Source of the DNA: Aeromonas allosaccharophila
GTDB taxonomy: Bacteria; Pseudomonadota; Gammaproteobacteria; Enterobacterales; Aeromonadaceae
Length of the DNA stretch: 64,000 bases
NCBI RefSeq assembly: GCF_000819685.1
Contig: NZ_CDBR01000093.1
Location: 1 to 64,000, forward strand
Direction: 5' to 3'
Positions 42,848-52,719 of this stretch are shown here, in pieces. The notes under the pieces were generated by a model, which saw only the letters and a program-made list of their open reading frames with translations, made no database searches and was not told where the DNA came from. Position 1 is the first letter of the stretch; every line of letters begins with the position of its first letter. Both the position numbers and the translations under genes were made by a program.

Positions 42848-44473
42848 ATGGAAGGTATTTCAATCAGGCAGAAGTTGATCCTGGGTTGTGTGGTGCCGCT
42901 GTTGGCACTGCTGGCGTTGCTGGTGGGCGCGAGTCAGGCGATGTCCCAGCTGATGACGGGGATGAACGCCATGTATCAGGGGGAGGTGGTACAGCTCAAG
43001 GAGCTCAAACAGATTGCCGATCTCTACGCGGTCAAGGTGATCGATGCGGCCAACAAGGCCAACGTGGGGGGGATTGCGCCCGCCCAGGCCAAGGCGGACA
43101 TGCTGCAGGCGCAGCAGGAGATCGCCCGCATCTGGCAGCAATACAGCGGACAGGAGCGAAGCCCGTCCGAACAGCAGGAGGCTGCGCGGGTGCAGGCACT
43201 GTTCGGCGCGGCGGATCAGCAGATTGCCGCCGTGGTGGCGGTACTGGATCAGATGCAGGGGGCGGCGCGTGATCAGCTCTCTGCTCGCATCATGCCACTC
43301 TACGGGGTGATCGATCCGGTTAGTGACGGGGTGAGCTCGCTGGTGGAGTTCCAGCTCAAAGAGGCGGAGCAGAACATCGGCGAGCTCAACGATCTCAGAC
43401 AGCAGCTGTTCCGGCTTTTCATCGTGCTGTTTCTGGTGGGGGCCGCCTGCGTACTCTTCTTCGGTGTCTGGGCCGGACGCAGCGTCAGCCAGCCGCTGGC
43501 AGCCATGGGGCAGGTGCTGCGCGGAATGCAGCGGGATCTCGACCTGAGCCAGCAGGCGCCGGTCTTGCGCAAGGACGAGATGGGGGCGCTGGCCCAATCG
43601 CTTAATCTGGTGATCAGCCACTTTCGCGGCTTGATTAACCAGATCAACGAGATGGCGGAGCACCTTGCCAAGGAGTCCGCTCGCCTGGCCCATATCGGGG
43701 TCGAGAGTCGCCAGCGCTTTGCCCGGCAACAGGGGGAGACCGATCAGACCGCCACCGCCATGAACCAGATGAGCGCGACGGTGGCCGAGGTGGCCAACAG
43801 CTCCTCCGGCGCGGCGGATGCGGCCCGTGTGGCGGACGAGAGTGCCCGCCACGGCCATCTGGTGGTGGAGGATGCCATCGCCCGGATGTCGGCACTGTCG
43901 TCCCATATTCAGGACACGGCGGCGATGATCACCCAGCTGGCCGACGACAGTCGCGACATCAGCAGCGTGATGGATGCCATTCGCGGCATCGCCGAGCAGA
44001 CCAACCTGCTGGCGCTCAATGCGGCGATAGAGGCGGCGCGGGCAGGCGATCAGGGGCGCGGTTTTGCGGTAGTGGCTGACGAGGTGCGCACCCTCTCCCA
44101 GCGAACCCAGCGTTCGACCGAAGAGATTGGCAAGACCATCGTCAAGTTGCAGCAGGGAGCCAACGATGCGGCCAGCAGCATGGTGCGCGGGCTGGATCAG
44201 GTGGAGGAGTCCAACCGTACCGTGCTCGCCTGCGGCAAGGCCCTTGGCGAGATTGTCAGTTCGGTGGAGGTGATCAACGAGATGAACACTCATATCGCCA
44301 CCGCTGCGGAGGAGCAGAGCAAGGTGGCGGAGGAGATCACCCGCAACGTGGTCAATATCGCCCATATTGCTACCGAATCGACCGCGGCGGCCTCCGAACT
44401 GAACCAGAGTTGCCACGAGCTGGAGCAGCTATCGAGCGATCTCAAGCAGAAGGTGGGGCAGTTCCGCTGTTAA
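42848..44473 (+). CDS. methyl-accepting chemotaxis protein
   Basis: A 541-residue transmembrane chemoreceptor. Domains: membrane helix 1 (about 12-32), a periplasmic four-helix-bundle sensor (about 33-185), membrane helix 2 (about 190-215), HAMP (about 215-265) and the cytoplasmic signalling domain with the hairpin tip [20 protein letters not shown]. There is no C-terminal CheR/CheB pentapeptide (it ends GQFRC), so adaptation would rely on other receptors. The ligand is unknown. The start is ATG 42848 after GGGAG. It sits between gshB and yqgE, which are normally adjacent. Confidence 0.93.
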   Translation: MEGISIRQKLILGCVVPLLALLALLVGASQAMSQLMTGMNAMYQGEVVQLKELKQIADLYAVKVIDAANKANVGGIAPAQAKADMLQAQQEIARIWQQYSGQERSPSEQQEAARVQALFGAADQQIAAVVAVLDQMQGAARDQLSARIMPLYGVIDPVSDGVSSLVEFQLKEAEQNIGELNDLRQQLFRLFIVLFLVGAACVLFFGVWAGRSVSQPLAAMGQVLRGMQRDLDLSQQAPVLRKDEMGALAQSLNLVISHFRGLINQINEMAEHLAKESARLAHIGVESRQRFARQQGETDQTATAMNQMSATVAEVANSSSGAADAARVADESARHGHLVVEDAIARMSALSSHIQDTAAMITQLADDSRDISSVMDAIRGIAEQTNLLALNAAIEAARAGDQGRGFAVVADEVRTLSQRTQRSTEEIGKTIVKLQQGANDAASSMVRGLDQVEESNRTVLACGKALGEIVSSVEVINEMNTHIATAAEEQSKVAEEITRNVVNIAHIATESTAAASELNQSCHELEQLSSDLKQKVGQFRC

Positions 44474-44506
44474 GCCTTCATTCCAACGCACAGAGTACGA
44501 AACAGA

Positions 44507-44535
44507 AGAGGCGGCCCCGGGGCCGCCTCTTGTTA
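44507..44535. terminator. bidirectional hairpin between the MCP gene and gshB
   Basis: AGAGGCGGCCCC (44507-44518) meets GGGGCCGCCTCT (44519-44530) as a perfect 24-nt palindrome, then TGTTAT. It lies between convergent genes and can serve both. Confidence 0.75.
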
Positions 44536-44557
44536 TGAACCTCTAGCCGGTGCTGGC

Positions 44558-45511
44558 TCAGGCTTTCGCCAGCCGACGCTCGATGGCATCCATCAGCATG
44601 CCGGTGATATGAACGTCGAAGGCCGCTTCAATCTCGCGAATGCAGGTCGGGCTGGTGACGTTAATCTCGGTCAGGCGATCGCCGATGATGTCGAGACCGA
44701 CGAAGATAAGGCCCTTCTCTTTCAGGGCAGGGCCTACCGCGCGGGCGATGGCCCAGTCCGCTTCGCTCAAGGGGCGCGCTTCACCACGGCCACCGGCCGC
44801 CAGATTGCCACGGGTCTCGCCTTGCGCCGGAATGCGGGCCAGGCAGTAGGGTACCGGTTCCCCGTCCACTACCAGCACCCGCTTGTCGCCATCCTTGATA
44901 GCGGGCAGATAGGTCTGCGCCATGCAGTACTGGCTGCCGTGGGCGGTCAGGGTTTCGATAATCACGCCGACGTTGGCGTCATCCTCCTTCATGCGGAAGA
45001 TGGAGGCGCCGCCCATGCCGTCCAGCGGCTTGAGGATGACGTCCTTGTGCTTCGCGTGGAAGGCGCGCAGCTTGTCGGCGCGGCGGGTCACCAGCGTGGT
45101 CGGGGTGTGCTCGGCAAACCAGGCGGTGTAGAGCTTCTCGTTGGCATCGCGCAGGCTCTGCGGCTTGTTGACGATGAGGCAACCCTCATCCTCGGCCCGC
45201 TCCAGCATATAGGTGGCATAGATAAATTCGGTGTCGAACGGCGGATCCTTGCGCATCAGGATCACATCGAGGTTGGAGAGGGGCTGATCCACCACCTCGC
45301 CCAGCGTGTACCAGTCGGCATAGTCATATTTGACGGTGAGCGGGCGCATGGTGCCAAAGGCGCGACCGGCCTCCATGTAGAGATCCTTCATCTCTAGATA
45401 GAAGAGCTCATAGCCGCGCTTTTGCGCCTCTTCGAGCATGGCAAAGCTGGAATCTTTCTTGATGTTGATGGCCGAGATGGGGTCCATCACGATGCCGAGT
45501 TTAATGGTCAT
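44558..45511 (-). CDS. gshB: glutathione synthetase
   Basis: GshB joins gamma-glutamylcysteine and glycine with ATP. The 317-residue ATP-grasp enzyme starts MTIKLGIVMDPISAINIKKD. Conserved segments are DVILMRKDPPFDTEFIYATY, VILKPLDGMGGASIF (ATP lysine and glycine loop) and INVTSPTCIREIEA at the C-terminus. It is downstream of rsmE on the same strand, the usual rsmE-gshB order. A large inverted repeat lies between the two. Confidence 0.97.
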   Translation of the reverse strand: MTIKLGIVMDPISAINIKKDSSFAMLEEAQKRGYELFYLEMKDLYMEAGRAFGTMRPLTVKYDYADWYTLGEVVDQPLSNLDVILMRKDPPFDTEFIYATYMLERAEDEGCLIVNKPQSLRDANEKLYTAWFAEHTPTTLVTRRADKLRAFHAKHKDVILKPLDGMGGASIFRMKEDDANVGVIIETLTAHGSQYCMAQTYLPAIKDGDKRVLVVDGEPVPYCLARIPAQGETRGNLAAGGRGEARPLSEADWAIARAVGPALKEKGLIFVGLDIIGDRLTEINVTSPTCIREIEAAFDVHITGMLMDAIERRLAKA

Positions 45512-45566
45512 CCGCTGTTCCTTTTTAATGGCTCGATAGGGTTGTAGGGTCGATTAGCGCAGCGTA

Positions 45567-45612
45567 ATCGGCCGCTTGCGGCTGCGTCGATGCAGCCATT
45601 GATGCGGCCGAT
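45567..45612. repeat. nested inverted repeat between rsmE and gshB
   Basis: Outer arms ATCGGCCGC (45567-45575) and GCGGCCGAT (45604-45612); inner arms GGCTGC (45580-45585) and GCAGCC (45592-45597). The structure starts 5 nt after the rsmE stop. There is no T run, so it is perhaps an mRNA-stabilising hairpin. Confidence 0.65.
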
Positions 45613-45616
45613 AGTA

Positions 45617-46348
45617 TCAAGCGAGATCGCCAAAGCGGCACTGCAGCGCAGTGATCGCCGTCAGGGCGGCAGTTTCGGTGCGCAGCACCCGCGGCCCCAG
45701 CAGCATCTCTTTGAAATCTTCCTGCACGGTACGGGCGATCTCGTCGCTCGACAATCCCCCTTCCGGGCCAATCAGCAGGCGCACGCCATGCTCGGGAACG
45801 GGCAGGGTGTTGATGCTGTACTCGGCGCGCGGGTGCAGGTTGAGCTTGAGCTCCTTGGTCTCTTCCGCCAGCCAGGCGTCCAGCTCCATCGGCATGCGCA
45901 CCTCTGGCACCACGTTGCGGCCGCACTGTTCGCAGGCGCTGATCACCACCTTCTGCCACTGCTCGCGCTTCTTCTCCAGTCGATCAGCCGGCAGCTTGAC
46001 GCCGCAGCGCTCGGAGAAGAGCGGAGTGATGCAGGTGACGCCCAGCTCCACCGATTTCTGGATGGTGAAATCCATCTTGTCGCCACGGCTGATCACCTGC
46101 CCGAGGTGGATGGCGAAGGGGGACTCCACCGATTGGGCATCGCAGCGGTCGATGGTCACTTCCACCGACTTCTTGCCGACGCTGGCGATGGTAGCGGGAT
46201 ATTGATTGCCATCGCCGTTGAACAGCTCGAGCTGCTGGCCCGGCTGCATGCGCAGTACCCGGCCGATATGGTTGGCGCCGTCTTCCGACAGGGCGATGGT
46301 CTGGCCAACTTGCAGGGTGGCCGATTCATAGATACGTGGAATGCGCAT
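45617..46348 (-). CDS. rsmE: 16S rRNA (uracil(1498)-N(3))-methyltransferase
   Basis: RsmE methylates U1498 of 16S rRNA in the decoding region. The 243-residue protein has an N-terminal PUA-like domain ([28 protein letters not shown]) and a C-terminal SPOUT knot with [13 protein letters not shown] and [16 protein letters not shown]. Start ATG 46348. It lies between endA and gshB, the classical order. Confidence 0.97.
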   Translation of the reverse strand: MRIPRIYESATLQVGQTIALSEDGANHIGRVLRMQPGQQLELFNGDGNQYPATIASVGKKSVEVTIDRCDAQSVESPFAIHLGQVISRGDKMDFTIQKSVELGVTCITPLFSERCGVKLPADRLEKKREQWQKVVISACEQCGRNVVPEVRMPMELDAWLAEETKELKLNLHPRAEYSINTLPVPEHGVRLLIGPEGGLSSDEIARTVQEDFKEMLLGPRVLRTETAALTAITALQCRFGDLA

Positions 46349-46467
46349 GGCTGATTGTCAGTCTCTTGCTTGGAAACCCTTCATATCCTGCTGCGAGCAA
46401 GGCTCACGCGGCAGAGGTGAAGGGCTTCATGATAGGAGGGGCGATCCCCCTCCCTGGTCAAATGGGG

Positions 46468-47172
46468 TTATTGGCACTGCTTTTCAATAAAGGGATTGGT
46501 ATTGCCCTGCAGCGTGCCGATGCGGCGGTTGCGCTCGCACTCCCAGCCTTCTGCCGGGTACTGCCTGTCCCAGGCTTCAAACAGTTTACGCTGTTGCGCC
46601 GCCAGACGCAGCCCATACTGCTGGCTCATGTAGAGGTAGGCGCGGGCGATCTGGCCCCGTACCGGCCCCTTGGGCGGTTGCACCCGACGATCCTTGAAAT
46701 CCACCAGCATCTGGCACTGACCGTACTGATCCGGCTTGCCGTTCCAGTCGGAGAAGCGGTAGTTGGCCCGATCGCCGTTCACTTCGCCGATGGCGGGGAA
46801 GAGGTTGTGCATGTCCCCCTCCATCTTGTTGAACTCGGGGCTCGCCTTTTCGCAGTTCTTGCGACCGCCATCCTGCCAGCACTGCAGCTGGTGGCCGAAC
46901 TCCCAGGCAGGGACCACGTGCTCCCACTCGATGCGGGCGGCGCGCTTGGGCTGCTTGCGCGGCTCGTAGCCGCAGCTGGCGAGATCCGGGCTCATCTTCT
47001 TGCCCTGATAGTCGATGTCGCAGCCGCAGTAGAAGGTAGTGACTGCTGGCTGGCTGCGATAGAGCTTCACCAGATCCTGTTTGGCTTCGCGAAAGGTCTG
47101 GGCGTGCAGGGGCGCGCTGAGCAGCGGCAAACCGGCCAGCAGGGTCAGGGCGAGAGAGGAGATGAAACGCAT
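46468..47172 (-). CDS. endA: extracellular/periplasmic DNA endonuclease I
   Basis: A 234-residue secreted non-specific nuclease of the EndA/Dns/NucM family. It has a signal peptide ([19 protein letters not shown], cleavage near LHA-QTF), the catalytic His region [14 protein letters not shown], and [22 protein letters not shown] with metal ligands. There are eight cysteines in the mature part, consistent with disulfides (Vibrio Vvn-type). It degrades environmental DNA and can limit transformation (family knowledge). It follows sprT in the usual order. Confidence 0.96.
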   Translation of the reverse strand: MRFISSLALTLLAGLPLLSAPLHAQTFREAKQDLVKLYRSQPAVTTFYCGCDIDYQGKKMSPDLASCGYEPRKQPKRAARIEWEHVVPAWEFGHQLQCWQDGGRKNCEKASPEFNKMEGDMHNLFPAIGEVNGDRANYRFSDWNGKPDQYGQCQMLVDFKDRRVQPPKGPVRGQIARAYLYMSQQYGLRLAAQQRKLFEAWDRQYPAEGWECERNRRIGTLQGNTNPFIEKQCQ

Positions 47173-47245
47173 GGGATTCCTTGCAAACGGGGTGATTGAC
47201 GAACGATGGCGGGCACCCTACCACAGGGGCGCGACACAAGCTGGC

Positions 47246-47773
47246 TTACTGCTCTGGCTCCGGCTGTTCCCGCTCCAGCGGCTGCTTGCAGCGGCGACAG
47301 TGATAGCGGGCCTCGCCACGCACCATCTTGTTGTGGCGGCGTATCGACAGCTGATGCTGCTGGCAGTGGCAGCGATAGGGCACGGTGCGCTGGGCCAATA
47401 CCGCCAGATCGAAGCTGTGGGTGGTTCTGGGCTCAAGGCCGAACACCTCCCGCATCACCGACTGCCACTGCTTGCCGTGAGGCAACACCCGGTTTTTGCC
47501 ACGCCCTTCACCCCAGAGGGCGTGAACCAGCAGATGGGCCACCTCGTGGGGCACCACCTCATCCAGAAACGCCTGCTGGTTGGCCTGATAGAGGGCAGGA
47601 TTGAAACGCAGCTCCCAGGTTTGCAGCCGTGCCGATCCCGCCGCCCGGCCCCGCATATTGCAGTAGATCCGCGGGCGGGGAAAGGTGCGGCCAAGGCGCG
47701 CCTCGGCCTGCACAAAACAGGCTTCTACGCGTTGTTGCAGCAGGGCGACAAGCTGGGCAGGGGTGGCAGACAT
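47246..47773 (-). CDS. sprT: SprT family zinc metalloprotease-like protein
   Basis: A 175-residue SprT-like protein. The zinc-metalloprotease motif is VPHEVAHLLVH (HExxH), and a C-terminal zinc ribbon is formed by RCHC and YHCRRC. The family resembles eukaryotic SPRTN proteases; the bacterial role is poorly known. I took M at 47773 (MSATPAQLVALLQQ), with 47779 as an alternative; the ORF extends to 47893, but that part reads through metK and its terminator. It lies between metK and endA. Confidence 0.92.
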   Translation of the reverse strand: MSATPAQLVALLQQRVEACFVQAEARLGRTFPRPRIYCNMRGRAAGSARLQTWELRFNPALYQANQQAFLDEVVPHEVAHLLVHALWGEGRGKNRVLPHGKQWQSVMREVFGLEPRTTHSFDLAVLAQRTVPYRCHCQQHQLSIRRHNKMVRGEARYHCRRCKQPLEREQPEPEQ

Positions 47774-47800
47774 CAACATCTCGTCAGGTAGTGGATAAGC

Positions 47801-47827
47801 AAAAGGGGAGCCAGGCTCCCCTTTTAT
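47801..47827 (-). terminator. terminator after metK
   Basis: AAAAGGGGAGCC (47801-47812) pairs with GGCTCCCCTTTT (47814-47825) around a single A (effective loop CAG or larger). Flanking A and T runs allow both directions. Confidence 0.8.
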
Positions 47828-47841
47828 CACAACAGCGAGCC

Positions 47842-48993
47842 TTACAGGCCAGCGGCAGAACGCAGCAGTTCGGCCTTGTCGGTCTGTTCCCACGGGAACT
47901 CGTCGCGACCGAAGTGACCGTAGGCAGCAGTGGCCTGGTAGATCGGGCGCTTCAGATCCAGCATCTGGATCAGGCCATACGGACGCAGCTCGAAGTGCTC
48001 GCGTACCAGTTTGACCAGCAGATCTTCAGCGACTTTAGCGGTACCGAAGGTCTCGACGCTGATGGAGGTCGGCTCGGCCACGCCGATGGCGTAGGAGATC
48101 TGGATTTCACAGCGATCGGCCAGACCGGCGGCAACGATGTTTTTGGCAACGTAGCGGGCGGCGTAGGCAGCGGAGCGGTCAACCTTGGATGGATCCTTAC
48201 CGGAGAAGGCGCCACCACCGTGACGGGCCATGCCGCCGTAGGTGTCGACGATGATCTTGCGACCGGTCAGACCGCAGTCACCCATCGGGCCGCCGATAAC
48301 GAAACGGCCGGTCGGGTTGATGAAGTATTTGGTGTCCTTGTTGACCCACTCGGCCGGCAGCACCGGCTTGATGATCTCTTCGCGTACCGCTTCAACCAGA
48401 TCTTTGTGGCTGATGGATTCGGCGTGCTGGGTAGAGAGCACCACGGCATCGACACCGATGATCTTGCCTGCGTCGTCGTAGGCGAAGGTCAGCTGGCTCT
48501 TGGCATCCGGACGCAGCCACGGCAGGGTGCCGTTCTTGCGCACTTCAGCCTGACGCTTCACCAGCAGGTGAGAGTAGGTGATGGGGGCGGGCATCAGCAC
48601 GTCGGTTTCGTTGGTGGCGTAGCCGAACATCAGGCCCTGGTCGCCCGCGCCCTGTTCCAGCGGATCGCTGCGGTCAACACCCTGGTTGATATCCGGGGAC
48701 TGCTTGCCGATGGCGTTCAGCACGGCGCAGGAGTCAGCGTCGAAGCCCATGTCGGAGTGGGTGTAGCCGATTTCACGCACGGTATCACGCACGATCTCTT
48801 CGATATCAACCCAGGCAGAGGTGGTTACTTCGCCGGCCACCATGACCATACCGGTCTTGACCAGGGTCTCGCAGGCAACACGGGCCTTGGTATCTTGCTT
48901 GAGGATGGCGTCCAGTACCGCATCGGAGATCTGGTCCGCAATCTTGTCGGGATGGCCTTCGGAGACCGACTCGGAAGTAAACAGCTTTGCCAT
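47842..48993 (-). CDS. metK: S-adenosylmethionine synthase
   Basis: MetK makes S-adenosylmethionine from methionine and ATP. The 383-residue protein starts [20 protein letters not shown]. It has the ATP motif [12 protein letters not shown], the [19 protein letters not shown] phosphate loop and KPVLPAEW. Codon use indicates high expression. Three tandem met boxes lie 63-86 nt upstream of the start codon, so MetJ repression by its own product, SAM, is expected. It is divergent from tkt. Confidence 0.98.
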   Translation of the reverse strand: MAKLFTSESVSEGHPDKIADQISDAVLDAILKQDTKARVACETLVKTGMVMVAGEVTTSAWVDIEEIVRDTVREIGYTHSDMGFDADSCAVLNAIGKQSPDINQGVDRSDPLEQGAGDQGLMFGYATNETDVLMPAPITYSHLLVKRQAEVRKNGTLPWLRPDAKSQLTFAYDDAGKIIGVDAVVLSTQHAESISHKDLVEAVREEIIKPVLPAEWVNKDTKYFINPTGRFVIGGPMGDCGLTGRKIIVDTYGGMARHGGGAFSGKDPSKVDRSAAYAARYVAKNIVAAGLADRCEIQISYAIGVAEPTSISVETFGTAKVAEDLLVKLVREHFELRPYGLIQMLDLKRPIYQATAAYGHFGRDEFPWEQTDKAELLRSAAGL

Positions 48994-49342
48994 GATGGGA
49001 GTCTCAGCTTGTCTGGGTTATCGCCACAGCAATAACCGGGTGAATGGGATGGTGTAGAGGTATCTACATCTGGACGTCTATTTTAATTAGCGCCCCCCGC
49101 GATTGCCAGCACTATTTTGTCGTGGCATCGCAAGCCAGCTACTAATGGCTCCTTACTATCCCCAAGGGGGTGGAAATCAAACGTTTGTATCTGTCCTCTT
49201 TGGTCAAAAGTAGCCAAGAAAAGCGATTGTCCTCCCAAAGCCACTTTATTCGTCCAGATAACATTTGCACGCCGCGCGCCCTGCTGGGACAATAACGCGC
49301 CTTAATCTTGGCCATCAAATGAAGCAATCGCAGGAGATTCAG
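48994..49342. other. metK-tkt divergent promoter region
   Basis: 349 nt between divergent genes. It contains the met boxes near metK; the rest, toward tkt, shows no motif I can name beyond the tkt ribosome site CAGGAGA just before 49343. Confidence 0.6.
49056..49079 (-). promoter_or_regulatory. MetJ operator: three tandem met boxes
   Basis: Consecutive 8-mers AGAGGTAT (49056-49063), CTACATCT (49064-49071) and GGACGTCT (49072-49079) match the met box AGACGTCT at 6, 5 and 7 of 8 positions. The MetJ repressor binds such tandem arrays with SAM. The array lies in the metK promoter region. Confidence 0.75.
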
Positions 49343-51334
49343 ATGCCTTCTCGTAAAGAGCTTGCCAATGCCATTCGTGCATTGAGTATGGATGCCGTTC
49401 AAAAAGCCAACTCCGGTCACCCGGGCGCCCCCATGGGAATGGCGGATATCGCCGAAGTGCTGTGGCGTAGCCACCTCAAACATAACCCGAACAACCCCAA
49501 GTGGGCCGACCGCGACCGTTTCATTCTCTCCAACGGCCACGGCTCCATGCTGCTGTACTCCCTGCTGCATCTCTCCGGTTATGACCTCTCCATCGACGAT
49601 CTGAAAAACTTCCGCCAACTGCACTCTCGCACCCCGGGTCACCCGGAGTACGGCTATGCACCGGGCGTTGAAACCACCACTGGCCCGCTGGGTCAGGGCA
49701 TCACCAACGCTGTTGGTATGGCGATCGCCGAAAAAGCCATGGCTGAGCAGTTCAACCAGCCGGGCCACGACATCGTTGACCACTACACCTACGCCTTTAT
49801 GGGCGACGGCTGCCTGATGGAAGGTATCTCCCACGAAGCGTGCTCCCTGGCAGGTACCCTGCAACTGGGCAAGCTGATCGCGTTCTGGGATGACAACGGT
49901 ATCTCCATCGACGGTCACGTTGAAGGCTGGTTCACCGACGACACCGTCAAGCGTTTCGAAGCCTACGGCTGGCACGTTATCCCGGCTGTTGACGGTCACA
50001 GCCCGGAAGCCATCAATGCCGCCATCGAAGCCGCCAAGGCCGAGACCGGCAAGCCGACCCTGATCTGCTGCCGCACCATCATCGGTTACGGCTCACCGAA
50101 CAAATCCGGTTCTCACGACTGCCACGGCTCACCGCTGGGCAACGACGAGATCGCCGCTGCTCGCGCGTTCCTGAAGTGGGACCACGCCCCGTTCGTTATC
50201 CCGGCCGATATCGCTGCCGAGTGGAACGGTCAGGAGAAGGGCGCCAAGCTGGAAGCTGACTGGGCTGCCAAGTTCGCCGCCTATGAAGCCGCTCACCCGA
50301 CCCTGGCTGCCGAATTCAAGCGCCGTACCACTGGCGAACTGCCGGCCAACTGGGCTGCCGAATCAGCCAAGATCATCGAAACCCTGCAAGCCAACCCGGC
50401 CAAGATCGCGACCCGTAAAGCGTCCCAGAACTCTCTGGAAGCGTTCGGCAAGCTGCTGCCGGAGTTCATGGGTGGCTCTGCCGACCTGGCGCCGTCCAAC
50501 CTGACCATGTGGTCCGGTTCCAAGTCCCTGACCAACGACGATGCCTCCGGCAACTACATCCACTACGGTGTACGCGAGTTCGGCATGTCCGCCATCATGA
50601 ACGGTATCGCCCTGCACGGTGGTTTCATCCCCTACGGCGCCACCTTCATGATGTTCATGGAGTATGCCCGCAACGCCCTGCGTATGGCCGCCCTGATGAA
50701 GCAGCGCGTCATCTTCGTTTACACCCACGACTCCATCGGTCTGGGTGAAGATGGCCCGACTCACCAGCCGGTTGAGCAGATCGCGTCTCTGCGTCTGACC
50801 CCGAACATGAGCACCTGGCGTCCGTGTGACCAGGTTGAATCCGCGATCGCCTGGAAGCACGCCATCGAGCGTACCGACGGTCCGACTTCCCTGATCTTCT
50901 CCCGTCAGAACCTGGCCCAGATGGACCGTACTGCCAAGCAACTGGCCGACACCGCCAAGGGTGGCTACGTGCTGAAGGATTGCGCCGGTACCCCTGAGCT
51001 GATCCTGATCGCCACCGGTTCCGAAGTGGAGCTGGCCGTTGCCGCTTTTGATCAGCTGACTGCCAAGGGCCGTGCCGTGCGCGTGGTCTCTCTGCCTTGT
51101 ACCGATGTGTTCGACGCCCAGTCTGCCGAGTACAAAGAGTCCGTCCTGCCGTCTTCTGTCACCAAGCGCGTGGCCATCGAAGCAGGCATCGCTGACTACT
51201 GGTACAAGTACGTCGGTTTCGGCGGCAAGATCATCGGTATGACCACCTTCGGTGAGTCTGCTCCGGCCGAGCTGCTGTTCAAGGAATTTGGCTTTACCGT
51301 GGAAAACGTGGTTGCGACCGCTGAATCCCTGTAA
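49343..51334 (+). CDS. tkt: transketolase
   Basis: Transketolase transfers two-carbon units between sugar phosphates in the pentose phosphate pathway, using thiamine diphosphate. The 663-residue protein starts [20 protein letters not shown] (ATG 49343 after CAGGAGA). The ThDP motif runs from GDG ([15 protein letters not shown]) to [10 protein letters not shown]; the pyrimidine domain has [19 protein letters not shown], and the C-terminal domain follows. Highly biased codons. The gene is single with its own terminator. I cannot separate tktA from tktB by eye. Confidence 0.97.
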   Translation: MPSRKELANAIRALSMDAVQKANSGHPGAPMGMADIAEVLWRSHLKHNPNNPKWADRDRFILSNGHGSMLLYSLLHLSGYDLSIDDLKNFRQLHSRTPGHPEYGYAPGVETTTGPLGQGITNAVGMAIAEKAMAEQFNQPGHDIVDHYTYAFMGDGCLMEGISHEACSLAGTLQLGKLIAFWDDNGISIDGHVEGWFTDDTVKRFEAYGWHVIPAVDGHSPEAINAAIEAAKAETGKPTLICCRTIIGYGSPNKSGSHDCHGSPLGNDEIAAARAFLKWDHAPFVIPADIAAEWNGQEKGAKLEADWAAKFAAYEAAHPTLAAEFKRRTTGELPANWAAESAKIIETLQANPAKIATRKASQNSLEAFGKLLPEFMGGSADLAPSNLTMWSGSKSLTNDDASGNYIHYGVREFGMSAIMNGIALHGGFIPYGATFMMFMEYARNALRMAALMKQRVIFVYTHDSIGLGEDGPTHQPVEQIASLRLTPNMSTWRPCDQVESAIAWKHAIERTDGPTSLIFSRQNLAQMDRTAKQLADTAKGGYVLKDCAGTPELILIATGSEVELAVAAFDQLTAKGRAVRVVSLPCTDVFDAQSAEYKESVLPSSVTKRVAIEAGIADYWYKYVGFGGKIIGMTTFGESAPAELLFKEFGFTVENVVATAESL

Positions 51335-51376
51335 GCGCTGAATATTGGGTCGCTCTGACTCAATAGCCGGAACGAT

Positions 51377-51415
51377 AAAACGCCCTCCATCGCAAGATGG
51401 GGGGCGTTTTTATTG
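51377..51415 (+). terminator. terminator after tkt
   Basis: AAAACGCCCTCCATC (51377-51391), loop GCAA, GATGGGGGGCGTTTT (51396-51410), then TATT. A 15-bp stem with one G-T wobble. It marks the left edge of the AT-rich island. Confidence 0.9.
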
Positions 51416-51510
51416 GCTGAGTTATAGATATTTGTAGTTACAGGTTTTCAAGTTGAGCGAAGTCACTTTTTTGTGCTATTAACCTTCCATTTCTAGTTTC
51501 ATACGGTACC

Positions 51511-51545
51511 ATGCTAACAAGCATATTATTTTATGTTTATATAAT
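51511..51545 (+). promoter_or_regulatory. candidate promoter of the graspetide-like cassette
   Basis: A perfect TATAAT -10 lies at 51540-51545 in very AT-rich DNA, about 31 nt before the peptide start codon. No good -35 is visible. A small inverted repeat, ATGCT-AACA-AGCAT (51511-51524), sits where a -35 or operator would be. Confidence 0.5.
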
Positions 51546-51576
51546 CGCCTTTATTGAAAAGTAATTTGGAGAGCCT

Positions 51577-51780
51577 ATGTCACAGCATGTTCTTATAAAG
51601 CTAGCAACTAAGAAACCATACTTAGATAAACCTGAAATGCCGGAAGGATCTTTTTATGACAGCGTTAAAGGGTATTGGGTAAAAGCAGGGGAAAGCCTCG
51701 TATCTTACTCTTCAGAGTTTGGAGTTATGGCTACCAAGAAATGTGATATTGAAACTGGTGAGGATCAAAAAGGAGAATGA
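51577..51780 (+). CDS. candidate graspetide precursor peptide
   Basis: A 67-residue soluble peptide beginning MSQHVLIKLATKKPYLDKPE and ending ATKKCDIETGEDQKGE. The tail is packed with Thr, Lys, Asp and Glu, the residues that graspetide synthetases join by ester or amide bonds between side chains. ATKK occurs twice (residues 10-13 and 52-55). The ribosome site GGAG is 5 nt before ATG 51577. The stop overlaps the ATP-grasp start as ATGA, and the ATP-grasp ribosome site (AAAGGAG) lies inside this gene, so the two are translationally coupled. No double-glycine leader or signal peptide is seen. The precursor role is inferred from context; it could instead be an accessory protein. Confidence 0.65.
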   Translation: MSQHVLIKLATKKPYLDKPEMPEGSFYDSVKGYWVKAGESLVSYSSEFGVMATKKCDIETGEDQKGE

Positions 51781-52718
51781 ATAGTTATGTTCTCATATTA
51801 TCTAGTGTTTATGACTTTTCTGTGGATTTAGTAGTTCAGCGTTTGGAGAATATGCATGAAAATTATATAAGACTTAACAAAGAGCAGTTTCACCTATATG
51901 AAATATCACTAAACCCTGTGGATATGCTATTGCATATTAATGGTAATGGCATCGATGTTTCAATATCAAAAATAAAATCTATATGGTATCGGCAACCTAT
52001 TTTTTTACGAAACACCCCAGGAAAATTAATTGATATTGAGGAGCAATTATCTAAGTCTCAATGGAGCGCATTTTTAAGAGGTCTAATGGTTTTTGATGAT
52101 GCATATTGGATGAATTGGCCTCAAGCTACATATGCTGCTGAATCGAAACCCTATCAGCTTATGTTGGCTAAAAAAATTGGCTTCACTGTACCAAAAACAA
52201 TCATCAGCAATGGACTGGGTTTTAAATATCTAGAGAAAGATTCCTTTGTTGTAAAATCGATAGATACGGTTTTATTGAAAGAAAATGATGATTGTTATTT
52301 TACTTATACATCTCGAATGTCATCTGAAAATTTTATTAATGCTCAAACAAAAAGTGCACCGATTACATTTCAAGAATATGTAGATGATAAGTTGGATATT
52401 AGAGTCACTGTTGTTGGGGATAAAATTTTTGCAGTATCAATAAAACGTGATGGGAACTTTATTGAAGGTGACTGGCGAGTTACTGAGAAAATAAATCTTG
52501 AGTATGATGATATATGTCTTCCTGATCGTGTAAAAGATATGTGCTTTTCATATCTAAAGGTTTTGGGATTAAACTATGGTGCTATTGATTTTATAAAGTC
52601 TCATAATGATTTATTTTTTATAGAAATAAATTCTACTGGTGAATGGGGTTGGTTATCTAATGCAGATAGGCAAATTGATAAAGAGATTGCTTGTAGACTT
52701 ATGGCTGGTAATAGTTAA
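51777..52718 (+). CDS. ATP-grasp ligase of the graspetide synthetase (MvdC/MvdD-like) type
   Basis: A 313-residue ATP-grasp protein with the features of macrocyclase ligases of microviridin-type pathways. An N-terminal pre-ATP-grasp domain ends in SIWYRQP (68-74; the family has S-x-WYRRP). Then come NWPQATYAAESKPYQLMLAK (113-132), FQEYVDDKLDIRVTVVG (198-214), DWR (232-234), LGLNYGAIDF (263-272) and the metal-binding EINSTGEWGWL (283-293). Such enzymes phosphorylate an Asp or Glu side chain of a peptide and couple it to Thr, Ser or Lys. The gene is very AT-rich and uses rare codons (many AAA, ATA, TTA) compared with the host, consistent with horizontal gain. It overlaps the upstream peptide gene by 4 nt. 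Confidence 0.85.
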   Translation: MNSYVLILSSVYDFSVDLVVQRLENMHENYIRLNKEQFHLYEISLNPVDMLLHINGNGIDVSISKIKSIWYRQPIFLRNTPGKLIDIEEQLSKSQWSAFLRGLMVFDDAYWMNWPQATYAAESKPYQLMLAKKIGFTVPKTIISNGLGFKYLEKDSFVVKSIDTVLLKENDDCYFTYTSRMSSENFINAQTKSAPITFQEYVDDKLDIRVTVVGDKIFAVSIKRDGNFIEGDWRVTEKINLEYDDICLPDRVKDMCFSYLKVLGLNYGAIDFIKSHNDLFFIEINSTGEWGWLSNADRQIDKEIACRLMAGNS

Positions 52719-52719
52719 A

